Source of the DNA: a virus | Length of the DNA stretch: 64,000 nucleotides | Direction: 5' to 3' (one strand) | IMG/VR virus record: IMGVR_UViG_3300020474_000006 | Span: 1-64,000 of that record | In this document: positions 7,922-15,088 of the stretch, one piece after another | Position numbering within the stretch: position 1 is the stretch's first letter | Layout: each line of letters opens with the position of its first letter | Notes under the pieces: model-generated | The model's database searches: none | What the model saw: the letters and a program-made list of their open reading frames with translations, nothing else | Told to the model about the DNA's origin: nothing | Translations under genes and position numbers: made by a program

Positions 7922-8346
7922 TCTTTTCTTTTATGTGCCTCAGGAACCACTTTACCAAGTGTAACACTCAGCAACCCATCCTCAAAGCTAACTGATCTAA
8001 CTTCCGTCTCGTCACTGAGGGTCCATGATCTAGTGAAAGATCTCTGAGCCACTCCTCTATGGACGTATTCTGTTCCAGTTTCTCCATCTTCCCTTTGTCC
8101 TTCGACAAAGAGTTTTCCGTCTTGTGTGTAGACATTGACTTGCTTCTTTTTAAATCCTGCTAGTGCTAGTTCCAGTCTAGACTCTACGTTGCTGACTGTC
8201 ACTAGGTTATATGGCGGATAGTTGGAAGTTGTTTCGTGAAGGTCAAACAACCTACCAAAGTATTCGTCCATACCAATACTATTCCTATTTATTCGTTCTA
8301 GCAACTGCGGTAAATCGGCAGCACTGTATCGTGTGAGGTTTCCCAT
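7912..8346 (-). CDS. hsp20: Hsp20 / alpha-crystallin small heat-shock protein
   Basis: A 144-residue ATP-independent chaperone that holds unfolding proteins. The alpha-crystallin domain runs from about PYNLVTVSNVESR to the conserved SFEDGLLSVTLGK, followed by a short tail. The MGNLTRY start at 8344-8346 is chosen because AAGGAG lies at the right distance upstream; a longer frame would start without one. A TATAAATA late promoter is about 60 bases upstream. Small heat-shock proteins are common in cyanophages, where a role in virion protein folding or host stress during late infection is assumed. It ends just before a hairpin and purC. Confidence 0.93.
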   Translation of the reverse strand: MGNLTRYSAADLPQLLERINRNSIGMDEYFGRLFDLHETTSNYPPYNLVTVSNVESRLELALAGFKKKQVNVYTQDGKLFVEGQREDGETGTEYVHRGVAQRSFTRSWTLSDETEVRSVSFEDGLLSVTLGKVVPEAHKRKDWF

Positions 8347-8404
8347 CTGTACTTCTCCTTTTAAAGCGAGATTTGATTGTGTGGACCCCGAAGGCATCCA
8401 GGTT

Positions 8405-8412
8405 TATTTATA
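8405..8412 (-). promoter_or_regulatory. late promoter of hsp20
   Basis: Exact TATAAATA on the minus strand, about 60 bases before the hsp20 ATG. It is the T4-type late motif read by gp55 sigma with gp45 clamp. Confidence 0.75.
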
Positions 8413-8426
8413 ACATAACACAAAAA

Positions 8427-8482
8427 AGTGAGTGTGGAAAACTCTACCTTATAAATAAACACGGGATTGTCACACACTCACA
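8427..8482. repeat. inverted repeat in the divergent hsp20 / plus-strand gene region
   Basis: Arms AGTGAGTGTG (8427-8436) and CACACTCACA (8473-8482) pair at nine of ten positions across a 36-base loop that contains the plus-strand late promoter. Read on the minus strand the second arm is followed by six T, so it could stop antisense transcription before hsp20. It could also be an operator. Confidence 0.4.
8450..8457 (+). promoter_or_regulatory. late promoter of the plus-strand gene
   Basis: Exact TATAAATA on the plus strand, 55 bases before the ATG at 8512. It is divergent from the hsp20 late promoter 38 bases away. Confidence 0.72.
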
Positions 8483-8511
8483 CTCCCATACGTTCAATTA
8501 CCAGTAAGAAT

Positions 8512-8823
8512 ATGAGCAATGCTTTTGAACTGCGTTTGCAGTTGTTTCAAGAAGCCAGAGATTATCTTGTGGCACAATTTGATAGAGATGTCTTAGAATG
8601 GGACAGAAAAAATCAAGAAAAGATTGACATCGAAAATAAGTACTCCAATGATTGGGGTAGATATGATGCCTTAAAAGATGAGGGAAAAGTATCAGTTGAT
8701 GAATATCCCATCTGTCCAGACCCAATTATACTTCAAGAATATCCAAAGTATCCATCAAGAGAAGATATTCTTGATATGGCGTCTTTTATCAGAGATTTTA
8801 CCAACGACAAAGGTGAGGAGTAA
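8512..8823 (+). CDS. small conserved-looking protein, the only clear plus-strand gene
   Basis: A 103-residue protein beginning MSNAFELRLQLFQEA. The N-terminal half is predicted helical (ARDYLVAQFDRDVLEW) and rich in charged residues. The C-terminal half is acidic with proline-rich turns (YPICPDPIILQEYPKYP). ATG is preferred over an upstream TTG 45 bases earlier. It has its own plus-strand TATAAATA promoter, so it is expected to be expressed late, against the direction of every neighbour. It resembles small proteins repeatedly found in cyanophages, but I know no function. It converges on regA. Confidence 0.8.
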   Translation: MSNAFELRLQLFQEARDYLVAQFDRDVLEWDRKNQEKIDIENKYSNDWGRYDALKDEGKVSVDEYPICPDPIILQEYPKYPSREDILDMASFIRDFTNDKGEE

Positions 8824-8827
8824 TGTC

Positions 8828-8935
8828 ATGATAATTTCTGATTTTTCCAAACTTGAAATAATTTTTAAAGATAAAAAGAATACAGACTTATATTTACTAT
8901 TACTCAAAAAAATATCAAAGAAAAAGAAAGTATAA
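8828..8935 (+). CDS. possible 35-residue lysine-rich peptide
   Basis: It starts 4 bases after the stop of the 103-residue gene and encodes a short hydrophobic then strongly basic peptide ending KKISKKKKV. There is no clear ribosome site, but translational coupling is possible. It ends exactly at the hairpin that terminates the opposing regA operon. AT-rich composition makes a chance frame plausible. Confidence 0.3.
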   Translation: MIISDFSKLEIIFKDKKNTDLYLLLLKKISKKKKV

Positions 8936-8960
8936 AAAAAGCACCCCGTCAAGGGTGCCC
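8934..8960 (-). terminator. terminator of the gp45-regA operon
   Basis: The hairpin GCACCC / GGGTGC with a short loop is followed on the minus strand by seven T. It lies about 45 bases after the regA stop and closes the long unit beginning upstream of gp45. Confidence 0.88.
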
Positions 8961-9005
8961 GTAAGTTCCGACTTTCGTAGAGACCGCACGAAAAGAGTCT
9001 CAGTC

Positions 9006-9446
9006 TTATTTAGCTACTTCTTCTTGGGGTTTGGTCTTCTTACCAATATTATATTTTTGCTCCAGAATCCAATCCGACTTGTCCTTGTATGCAAGCACCT
9101 TAATTTGGTTAAGAGGTGCGATGTCAGTAACAGAATCTTCTTTAACTACGCTAATGAGTCCCCAATCAGATAAGAGACGTGCAATGCGATTACGACGCTG
9201 TACGTCGTTCACAGTGAGGTTAGCGTGCTTCCCATCAAGGGCAAACAACTCCTTAAAGTGAACAATGAAATATCTTCCCTGCTTATGCAGAATATGACAG
9301 GACTGATAGAGTTTCTTTTCCTTGCGTGATGCAACTCCAATCCGAGTTAGAGTCTCTCTTACTTTCAAGAAATCATCAGGTTCATTGAGGAGCACCTCCA
9401 CCATCTGATCTTGAGACCATTGTACTGTTGGTTCCACCGTACTCAT
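9006..9446 (-). CDS. regA: RegA translational repressor
   Basis: A 146-residue RNA-binding protein that in T4 blocks translation initiation on early and replication mRNAs. It matches T4 RegA strongly in EPDDFLKVRETLTRIG, KLYQSCHILHKQG, YFIVHFKELFALDG and IARLLSDWGL. It is longer than T4 RegA (122), with about 13 extra N-terminal residues and an extended C-terminus. A GGAGG ribosome site sits in the end of gp62, and the start overlaps the gp62 stop as ATGA. It is the last gene before the operon terminator. Confidence 0.95.
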   Translation of the reverse strand: MSTVEPTVQWSQDQMVEVLLNEPDDFLKVRETLTRIGVASRKEKKLYQSCHILHKQGRYFIVHFKELFALDGKHANLTVNDVQRRNRIARLLSDWGLISVVKEDSVTDIAPLNQIKVLAYKDKSDWILEQKYNIGKKTKPQEEVAK

Positions 9447-9814
9447 TTCATTCCTCCAATGTCAAGTCGTTGTTTAATAAAGTTAATCTGTTCGTTTGTC
9501 AGAATTTTCAGAGCTTGTGATGCCTTCTCATTACTATAACCATAGTATTGTTTGACACATTCTAAATCTTGGACTTTATCCTTACGGAGCCAAGGAGAGA
9601 ATCTCTTTCTTTTCCTCAATGTATTTAGATAAAAAGAATATTGCATATCTTTATCAAGAAAGTTATACTTATTCATTTCATTGGCAAACATGACACAATC
9701 AAGGTGCCCAGACAGACAACGATTAATGATATATGGAGGATAGTCTTTTATATGCTCACTCAAATCTTCCTTATTAAAGTTAATGGAGTTAAGCCAGTCT
9801 TTGAGTTCAGTCAC
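9443..9814 (-). CDS. gp62: gp62 clamp-loader small subunit
   Basis: A 123-residue protein matching the short cyanophage form of gp62 (DYPPYIINRCLSGHLD, FANEMNKYNFLD, YYGYSNEKASQAL). With gp44 it forms the ATPase that loads the gp45 clamp. It appears to start at GTG (9812-9814); an in-frame stop lies just upstream and no ATG is nearby. In T4, gp44 and gp62 are adjacent. Here four genes separate them, including a Dam methylase. The GTG start may help set the subunit ratio. Confidence 0.9.
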   Translation of the reverse strand: MTELKDWLNSINFNKEDLSEHIKDYPPYIINRCLSGHLDCVMFANEMNKYNFLDKDMQYSFYLNTLRKRKRFSPWLRKDKVQDLECVKQYYGYSNEKASQALKILTNEQINFIKQRLDIGGMK

Positions 9815-10481
9815 GATTTAAGTATGAAAAATGATAAGTATATATAAAAAGATCTAAAAGTTCTTGAGTAACCTCTGGAAGTTTTGAAAGATTATATTCG
9901 TTTTTAAGAAGTTCATAATACTCCAACTTCGTCATGTTATGCCCCTTATGATTTTGAAAAATTATGTCTTCAAGAGGCCACATCCAAGCAACTTGACAGT
10001 CTATGTTTTTCATTACATTAGATGACATCCTTACCATCTCATCGAAAGTCTCCGTTTCATAATGATCTAAAAGTAGAACATCACATTTACCCGTATACTC
10101 ATTAGCATCGACTGGAATGACTTCTGCATGTTGAAATATATGTGGATTATTTTCCAAATGATAATCAATAACTCCTCGGTTTTTTTCGAGAATGGTCAAC
10201 TCAGTTACTTCCTTTTTGTTAAGCAACCAATTTTCCCTCACACCAAAACCAAGTCCCGTGCAGATAGTATGACCTTTTGCAAACCAATAGTGAGAGAATA
10301 CCTGAGTTGCTGAAGATTTTGATGGCATCTCATGTGCAGTCCACTGATTACCATCAACAAGTAGTACAGCTTCCTTCTCTCCAAGTTCACCATCTCTTAT
10401 AACAACATCAACATTATCTTTGTGATATTCTACAATCTTTGGTTCATTATAGTAAAAATAATCTAGGAAATCAATATTCAT
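9807..10481 (-). CDS. SAM-methyltransferase-fold protein
   Basis: A 224-residue protein whose middle resembles a class I methyltransferase or spermidine-synthase Rossmann core: ICTGLGFGVREN (motif I glycine-rich loop), ELTILEKN (acidic end of strand 2), and CDVLLLDHYE (strand 4). The C-terminal part is helical with no recognisable target domain. It overlaps dam by 4 bases and gp62 by 8 bases. The substrate is unknown, and a degenerate non-catalytic fold cannot be excluded because the glycine loop is GLGFG rather than GxGxG. Co-expression with a DNA adenine methylase suggests a DNA or nucleotide target. Confidence 0.68.
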   Translation of the reverse strand: MNIDFLDYFYYNEPKIVEYHKDNVDVVIRDGELGEKEAVLLVDGNQWTAHEMPSKSSATQVFSHYWFAKGHTICTGLGFGVRENWLLNKKEVTELTILEKNRGVIDYHLENNPHIFQHAEVIPVDANEYTGKCDVLLLDHYETETFDEMVRMSSNVMKNIDCQVAWMWPLEDIIFQNHKGHNMTKLEYYELLKNEYNLSKLPEVTQELLDLFIYTYHFSYLNRD

Positions 10482-11308
10482 CTGGTTCCATAATTAAAAA
10501 GTAAAAGTTCTTTACGTTCCTTTTGCTCACGCATGTATTCACCGACAGAACGCATCGTGTAAGTTAAATCAAACTCACCTGCTTCCCACCCATTAAATCT
10601 CTCCTTAACTAAGTTAGAAGAATTATAAGATACCAGTTGAGGACCAACATACCTATCACAATCGGAAGCAAAATCATCGTGATTAAATCCATTGTGCATA
10701 CTTCCCTTCTTACCATAGAGATTATCTTTAATGTCATATGGCGGATCTAGATATGTGAATACATCTTTACGATCAGTGAGAAGTGACTCATACGACCAGT
10801 TAGTAATTTTCCAGTTCTGAATTAGTTGCGTGTATCCTGGAAGTTTTTGGATTCCTCGCATTGAGAAGTTGGAGACGCTTGCTTGTCTACTGAAGGAGGA
10901 GGATTCGGTGAGTCCACTAAAACTACACTTATTGACAATATAAAAACTACAAGCGCGAGATAAATTCGATTCAGTGTAATCATTGACAACCTTTTTTGAA
11001 TTTAAAAATAATTTCCTTGCAGATTCTTCATCAGAATGCAAAGACTTTGATTCTTGCAAACTTTCATATAAAAGATTGCCTTCATCCTGCAGAACCCTCC
11101 AGAAGTTATACAAGGGTTCATACAAGTCATTAACCCAGATATCCAACTTAGGATACTTTTTAGTAATATGTATTGCTACACTACCACCACCAAGAAATGG
11201 TTCCCGATATTCCTTATAGTCACGGAGGTCAGGAAAATAGGGATCCATCTTGATGCAAGCACGGGACTTGCCCCCAGGATAACGAAGGGGAGTTTTATAC
11301 GATTTCAT
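10478..11308 (-). CDS. dam: Dam-type DNA adenine-N6 methyltransferase
   Basis: A 276-residue D12-class methyltransferase. The SAM-binding loop is PFLGGG (residues 37-42), preceded by the typical LRYPGGKS start. The catalytic motif is DPPY (188-191). The ATG at 11306-11308 gives a TGATG overlap with the Sm-like gene; a GTG one codon upstream is also possible. The family usually methylates GATC, but the target is not provable here. It lies inside the clamp-loader region, between gp44 and gp62. The likely purpose is protecting phage DNA from host restriction or marking new strands. Confidence 0.93.
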   Translation of the reverse strand: MKSYKTPLRYPGGKSRACIKMDPYFPDLRDYKEYREPFLGGGSVAIHITKKYPKLDIWVNDLYEPLYNFWRVLQDEGNLLYESLQESKSLHSDEESARKLFLNSKKVVNDYTESNLSRACSFYIVNKCSFSGLTESSSFSRQASVSNFSMRGIQKLPGYTQLIQNWKITNWSYESLLTDRKDVFTYLDPPYDIKDNLYGKKGSMHNGFNHDDFASDCDRYVGPQLVSYNSSNLVKERFNGWEAGEFDLTYTMRSVGEYMREQKERKELLLFNYGTR

Positions 11309-11601
11309 CACACAATCAATTTCTTAGATGATGGGGTAACCAGTTTACTCCCAAACATTTCATTGTACTTCTTACTCACATCTTCTTGAACAGCACAAAC
11401 GTAAACAATGTGCTGTTGTTTCATGGTGACTTCAGGATTGTCTGGATCAATCACAGTTGCCCACTGCGCGAATCCAACACCATTAGCATTAGGTAGAACT
11501 ACAAGACCGTTCTTTACGGTAATTGTATTCTCATCTTCGGAAATGAGTTCGGCAATAATTTCTTCGCCAGTTACAATGCGAATTAGTTTAACATTAATCA
11601 T
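11308..11601 (-). CDS. Sm-like small protein, paralogue C
   Basis: A 97-residue protein. The ATG at 11599-11601 overlaps the preceding gene by 8 bases; a longer in-frame extension lies inside the membrane-protein gene and is unlikely to be used. It shares the family layout with paralogues A, B and D: KLIRIVTGEEIIAEL, KNGLVVLPN, AQWATVID, QHIVYVCAV, KKYNEMF. The PW of the other members is QW here. It is coupled to dam through TGATG. Confidence 0.8.
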   Translation of the reverse strand: MINVKLIRIVTGEEIIAELISEDENTITVKNGLVVLPNANGVGFAQWATVIDPDNPEVTMKQQHIVYVCAVQEDVSKKYNEMFGSKLVTPSSKKLIV

Positions 11602-11815
11602 TAGATAAAAAACCGTAAGAGGGATCGTAAGAGGGATCATCAGATTTGTGGAGAAGAACTCCATCAACTTGTTGAAGCAATTCTTGCACACTTCCATGCA
11701 GAACGCGATATCCAGTGCCAACATATAGTTGACCTAAGACAACTGCTATAGTAGCAGTTCCCCAGAATACATAATAGAATCTGGATTTTACTTGTGCTTT
11801 AATTTTAGTTTTCAT
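11594..11815 (-). CDS. small single-pass membrane protein next to gp44
   Basis: A 73-residue protein with a basic N-terminus (MKTKIKAQVKSR), one hydrophobic segment of about 20 residues (FYYVFWGTATIAVVLGQLYV) and a soluble C-terminus with a PSYDPSYG repeat. It would be inserted N-in by the positive-inside rule. It overlaps gp44 by 4 bases (ATGA). I do not recognise it. A membrane microprotein inside a replisome operon suggests membrane anchoring of replication or a host-takeover role, both inferred. Confidence 0.75.
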   Translation of the reverse strand: MKTKIKAQVKSRFYYVFWGTATIAVVLGQLYVGTGYRVLHGSVQELLQQVDGVLLHKSDDPSYDPSYGFLSND

Positions 11816-12762
11816 TTGAATTCACACTCCACCATAAGTTCAGTTAGACATGCCAGCATATTTATTTCTTGATCCGCAACGAACGCCATTTGATACTGAT
11901 ACTTAGCAAGAGTAAGCACAGCAGCAGGAATACTATTCGGAACCATGGAATCATAACAAGCATCGTAAATACGACGCAGTAGGACAGCAGTATCATTGTC
12001 CAGGTTATTGACAACCCATTTACGTACTTCGGGAAAATCTTTTTCCTTAAGTTTCTTAACCAAATCATTTACTTTTACATCACTAAAAGTTGCAAGAATA
12101 CCGGGATCGATAGTACCAGAAGAAGAATATCTCTGACACTCATTAAGAACACGTCTCCAATCTGGGAAGTGTTTGTTAATCAGTTCTACCAGGACCTTGT
12201 TATCATATTTAACACCTTCTGTATCCAAGATTTCTTGGATGCGTTTGAAGAATGAGGCTGCGAGTCCCTGTCGATCTTTTCCTTTAATGGAGAACTCGAC
12301 AACCGTTGTGCGGGAATGAAGTGGTTCGAGAATTTTGTTTTTGAAGTTGCAGGTAAAGATGAATCTGCAGTTGCCACTAAACTCCTCAATAAACGCCCGT
12401 AGGAGGAGTTGTACATCATTGGTTGTGTTATCTGCCTCATCAATGATGATGACTTTGTGTTTTGCAGTTGAAGAAAGCGAGACGGTCGAAGCGAAATTCT
12501 TCGCAGTATTTCTGACGGTATCGAGGAATCGTCCTTCATCGGATCCGTTGATGACATAAAAATCTACTCCTAGTTCATTGCAGAGTGCTTTTGCTACCGT
12601 AGTTTTTCCACACCCAGCAGGACCTGCAAGGAGCATATTTGGTATCTCACCCTTATCTAGGAAGTCTTGAAAAGTCTTCTTAATACTTGGTGGTAAAATA
12701 CATTCTTCAATAGTTTTGGGTCTGTATTTTTCAACCCAAAGAAATTCATCTCGCATAGTCAT
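11812..12762 (-). CDS. gp44: gp44 clamp-loader ATPase subunit
   Basis: A 316-residue AAA+ protein, RFC-like, forming the ATPase core of the loader for gp45. It shows WVEKYRPKT near the start, Walker A GPAGCGKT (47-54), DEAD-type Walker B IDEAD (107-111), the sensor region FIFTCNFKNKI and an SRC-like LHSRTTVV. Length equals T4 gp44 (319). It overlaps speD by 4 bases and the membrane microprotein gene by 4. Confidence 0.97.
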   Translation of the reverse strand: MTMRDEFLWVEKYRPKTIEECILPPSIKKTFQDFLDKGEIPNMLLAGPAGCGKTTVAKALCNELGVDFYVINGSDEGRFLDTVRNTAKNFASTVSLSSTAKHKVIIIDEADNTTNDVQLLLRAFIEEFSGNCRFIFTCNFKNKILEPLHSRTTVVEFSIKGKDRQGLAASFFKRIQEILDTEGVKYDNKVLVELINKHFPDWRRVLNECQRYSSSGTIDPGILATFSDVKVNDLVKKLKEKDFPEVRKWVVNNLDNDTAVLLRRIYDACYDSMVPNSIPAAVLTLAKYQYQMAFVADQEINMLACLTELMVECEFK

Positions 12763-13094
12763 TCCAAAGGACGAACAAATTCATTAGACACAATATCAGT
12801 TGCCTTCAATTGTTCTTTCATATATTCTACACCATTCTCAGGTATAGCGGTATCCCCACAAGTAAAGACATCACAAACTGCCATACCATTCTCTGGCCAA
12901 GTATGGATACTGAGATGACTCTCGGCAAGCATAGCAATTCCAGTCACACCTTGCGGTTCAAACTTATGTACTGTTAAATCAAGTAGTGTCGATTTACATT
13001 CTTTTGATGCTCTAAACAAAACCATTCGTATGAACTCTTTGTCATCAAGCAAATCAAAAGGACAACCCTTCAAAGTAAACAAAATATGTTTCAT
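12759..13094 (-). CDS. speD: S-adenosylmethionine decarboxylase proenzyme (SpeD)
   Basis: A 111-residue prokaryotic-type AdoMet decarboxylase, which makes decarboxylated AdoMet for spermidine synthesis. The self-cleavage site is AESHLSIHTWPENG, with S59 expected to become the pyruvoyl group after cleavage at E58-S59; the conserved cysteine is in DVFTCGD. It is a recognised cyanophage auxiliary gene. It lies between a conserved unknown and gp44 with 1- and 4-base overlaps, so it is made together with the replisome. Spermidine may aid packaging of phage DNA. Confidence 0.95.
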   Translation of the reverse strand: MKHILFTLKGCPFDLLDDKEFIRMVLFRASKECKSTLLDLTVHKFEPQGVTGIAMLAESHLSIHTWPENGMAVCDVFTCGDTAIPENGVEYMKEQLKATDIVSNEFVRPLE

Positions 13095-13621
13095 TATACC
13101 CAGTCAGGTTTACGATCAGGGATGCGAAGATAATTATCACATACCCATGGTTTAGATGAAATATACATCTTATATTTTTCAAAGATGGATATTGAAGTAT
13201 CTAACTTGAACTCATCAGGTCCTGCAAAAACAAAGGGTGTTGTATCCTTTCCACTGCGACCTTGTGGGTCTGCTGTAGGGAGTATCTCCTTTGCTGCTAA
13301 GAGAGTCTTCTGGCAGGTGTGAACCTTACCATAGCGAGCAGTGTACTCGTCACACATAGCAAGTCCATGAGCAAGAAGCCACTGCCAATTAGTTACAAAC
13401 TCATTCGCCCAGATAGTACAAGGATGATTACGAAAAGCACCCTTCTCAGTAGCATAGGGAGTACCGTCTGCTCTAGGAAGAGTGCCGAAGTTATGACCCC
13501 ATTTATCAGAGCATACAATAGCAAGCATCTGACATGTCTCTAGGGGCATCTTGACAATATGTTTGTCAGGGAGAACCCTGGCAGACTCCCAAGGACTGGG
13601 AGAGGTTACAAAGATATTCAT
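13094..13621 (-). CDS. conserved phage protein of unknown function
   Basis: A 175-residue soluble protein of a type widespread in tailed phages: DKHIVKMPLETCQMLA near the start, then NHPCTIWANEFVTNWQWL and HGLAMCDEYTARYGK. Conserved His, Cys, Trp and Tyr residues suggest a metal or nucleic-acid site. I recall a loose similarity to DNA glycosylase-like families but cannot support that from sequence alone. It overlaps speD by one base and the membrane protein gene by four. Confidence 0.75.
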   Translation of the reverse strand: MNIFVTSPSPWESARVLPDKHIVKMPLETCQMLAIVCSDKWGHNFGTLPRADGTPYATEKGAFRNHPCTIWANEFVTNWQWLLAHGLAMCDEYTARYGKVHTCQKTLLAAKEILPTADPQGRSGKDTTPFVFAGPDEFKLDTSISIFEKYKMYISSKPWVCDNYLRIPDRKPDWV

Positions 13622-13827
13622 AGTAACTTTGACAAAGAGATTATCAAAAGGAATGATAGCATTATAACCACATCCCAGGATTTTGTCTTAATAAAGTAAG
13701 GAACTGAAATAGCATCACCAATAAAGTGAAGAAGCACTCCAAAAGCAACACTGACATGAAGGACCACAAAGTAAGCAATGATCGCAAGAGCACTGCCGGT
13801 GATTCTCATGGCAACATCAAAGGTCAT
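13618..13827 (-). CDS. small two-span membrane protein after gp45
   Basis: A 69-residue protein with two hydrophobic spans (about IIAYFVVLHVSVAFGVLLHF and VVIMLSFLLIISL) joined by a short hydrophilic loop. The ATG gives a TGATG overlap with the sliding clamp gene. No family recognised. It is the second membrane microprotein in this operon. Confidence 0.72.
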   Translation of the reverse strand: MTFDVAMRITGSALAIIAYFVVLHVSVAFGVLLHFIGDAISVPYFIKTKSWDVVIMLSFLLIISLSKLL

Positions 13828-14492
13828 CAACCAAAAGTAGAATCAGGTTCCAAAGCAATATAATACGTCAGATCATGATTCTTGGATGTAAATCGGGACA
13901 GAAGTTTTTGTGACACAACGACATCATAAGTTCCAGGAAGAATCTTAATATTCTCAACTTTAAAGTTAAATGAGAACTCTTTGTCAGTCTCACCGACCAC
14001 AACAGAGAAGTCATTGGAAGTATCGTTCTTCTTATCACGAACAACCAGTTTGACCACACCTGCTTCACCAACAGCAGAAAGGTCAGGAAGTTGATAAACA
14101 GCAGACGCTTTCAGCAGTTTGTCTAACTGCTCAGTGCTGAGTTCAAATTGAACATCCTCACTAGGAAGTTGAATTGCTTTTTCGGGAGGAGTTACAATAA
14201 CATTAGGGTCTGCAAAGAAATACTTTGATCGAGACCGACCTTCACGGATCATTACATATCCATCATTAGCAAAGTCAAGTTCAGGACTAGAGTGCAGACT
14301 CAAACCATTAAGGAATTGATTGAGATCATAGATGCCGAAGTCTTTCATGAATTCTTCGGTGACAGTTGCCTCTGCAAGGATGTTCTTCATCACACTGATA
14401 GTGCGAAGTTTGCTACCCTCCTTGAAGAGAATCGATTGATTGATCGAAGAAAAGTTCTTCAGGACAGAGATAGTTTTATCAGACAGTTTCAT
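13827..14492 (-). CDS. gp45: gp45 sliding clamp
   Basis: A 221-residue processivity clamp. In T4 it forms a trimeric ring that tethers gp43 to DNA and activates late transcription with gp55. The N-terminus MKLSDKTISVLKNFSSIN and the C-terminal DLTYYIALEPDS fit the gp45/PCNA-like family; length is close to T4 (228). The ATG at 14490-14492 is preferred over an in-frame GTG 24 bases upstream. It is followed without a gap by the operon leading to gp44, gp62 and regA. Confidence 0.95.
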   Translation of the reverse strand: MKLSDKTISVLKNFSSINQSILFKEGSKLRTISVMKNILAEATVTEEFMKDFGIYDLNQFLNGLSLHSSPELDFANDGYVMIREGRSRSKYFFADPNVIVTPPEKAIQLPSEDVQFELSTEQLDKLLKASAVYQLPDLSAVGEAGVVKLVVRDKKNDTSNDFSVVVGETDKEFSFNFKVENIKILPGTYDVVVSQKLLSRFTSKNHDLTYYIALEPDSTFG

Positions 14493-14512
14493 AGTATTGG
14501 AAGGTCTCAGTT

Positions 14513-15082
14513 TCACTGGGGGTAGGTTTCGCTTTGTGCATTCTTGTCGTTGAAATGCATCAGAAGAACAGCATAATGCAAGATCTTCATAATGTCACGA
14601 CGGGCGGTTCCCTTCTTATCATATCGTGACGCATACTTGAGAATGTTGCTGCGACAGAATGCCTCACCGTCACCACAAGCTTCGATAAGATCAAGGGTTT
14701 GAATCTTATCAGAACCAGCAGAATAATGCTGGTCATATGTTCTAGTGATGTAATCTTGCAACTCTTTAATGATTACATCTTCACCGTACTTCTGTCTAGG
14801 GTTAGTTGAAGGTTTAGAAGGAGTGGACAAATCAAAAGTAAGAGTATCTTCTGATTCTGCTCCAAAGTAGTTGAACGGGACAGGTTGTGCGGCATTAATA
14901 CCATCACCAGAGAAAGTAATATGATCATTACCCATACCACCTGGAAGGCGAGAACTGCCGAAAACGATAGTATCTGGAGATGCAGTGCCAGGATTGCCCG
15001 TCAAACTGAATCCGTCTTCTTTCCAATAATCTTGATTAGACATATTTAATTCGTCAAATAGAAAGGACCATGAGTTAGTCAT
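14513..15082 (-). CDS. DUF3310-like protein with low-complexity N-terminus
   Basis: A 189-residue protein. The last 70 residues (TLDLIEACGDGEAFCRSNILKYASRY followed by a helical IMKILHYAVLLMHF) resemble the DUF3310 domain common in phages, where a small helical unit sits near nucleotide-metabolism genes. The first 100 residues are Gly/Ser/Pro-rich. Two starts are possible: 15082 (used here) or MSNQDYW at 15043, and neither has a strong ribosome site. It lies 6 bases after the MoxR gene and just before gp45. Confidence 0.72.
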   Translation of the reverse strand: MTNSWSFLFDELNMSNQDYWKEDGFSLTGNPGTASPDTIVFGSSRLPGGMGNDHITFSGDGINAAQPVPFNYFGAESEDTLTFDLSTPSKPSTNPRQKYGEDVIIKELQDYITRTYDQHYSAGSDKIQTLDLIEACGDGEAFCRSNILKYASRYDKKGTARRDIMKILHYAVLLMHFNDKNAQSETYPQ

Positions 15083-15088
15083 ATTATA

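Noticed and set aside
9007-9013. CTAAATA at the end of regA as a late promoter
   Set aside because: It is formed by the last codons and stop of regA, and the next minus gene is far away behind a terminator.
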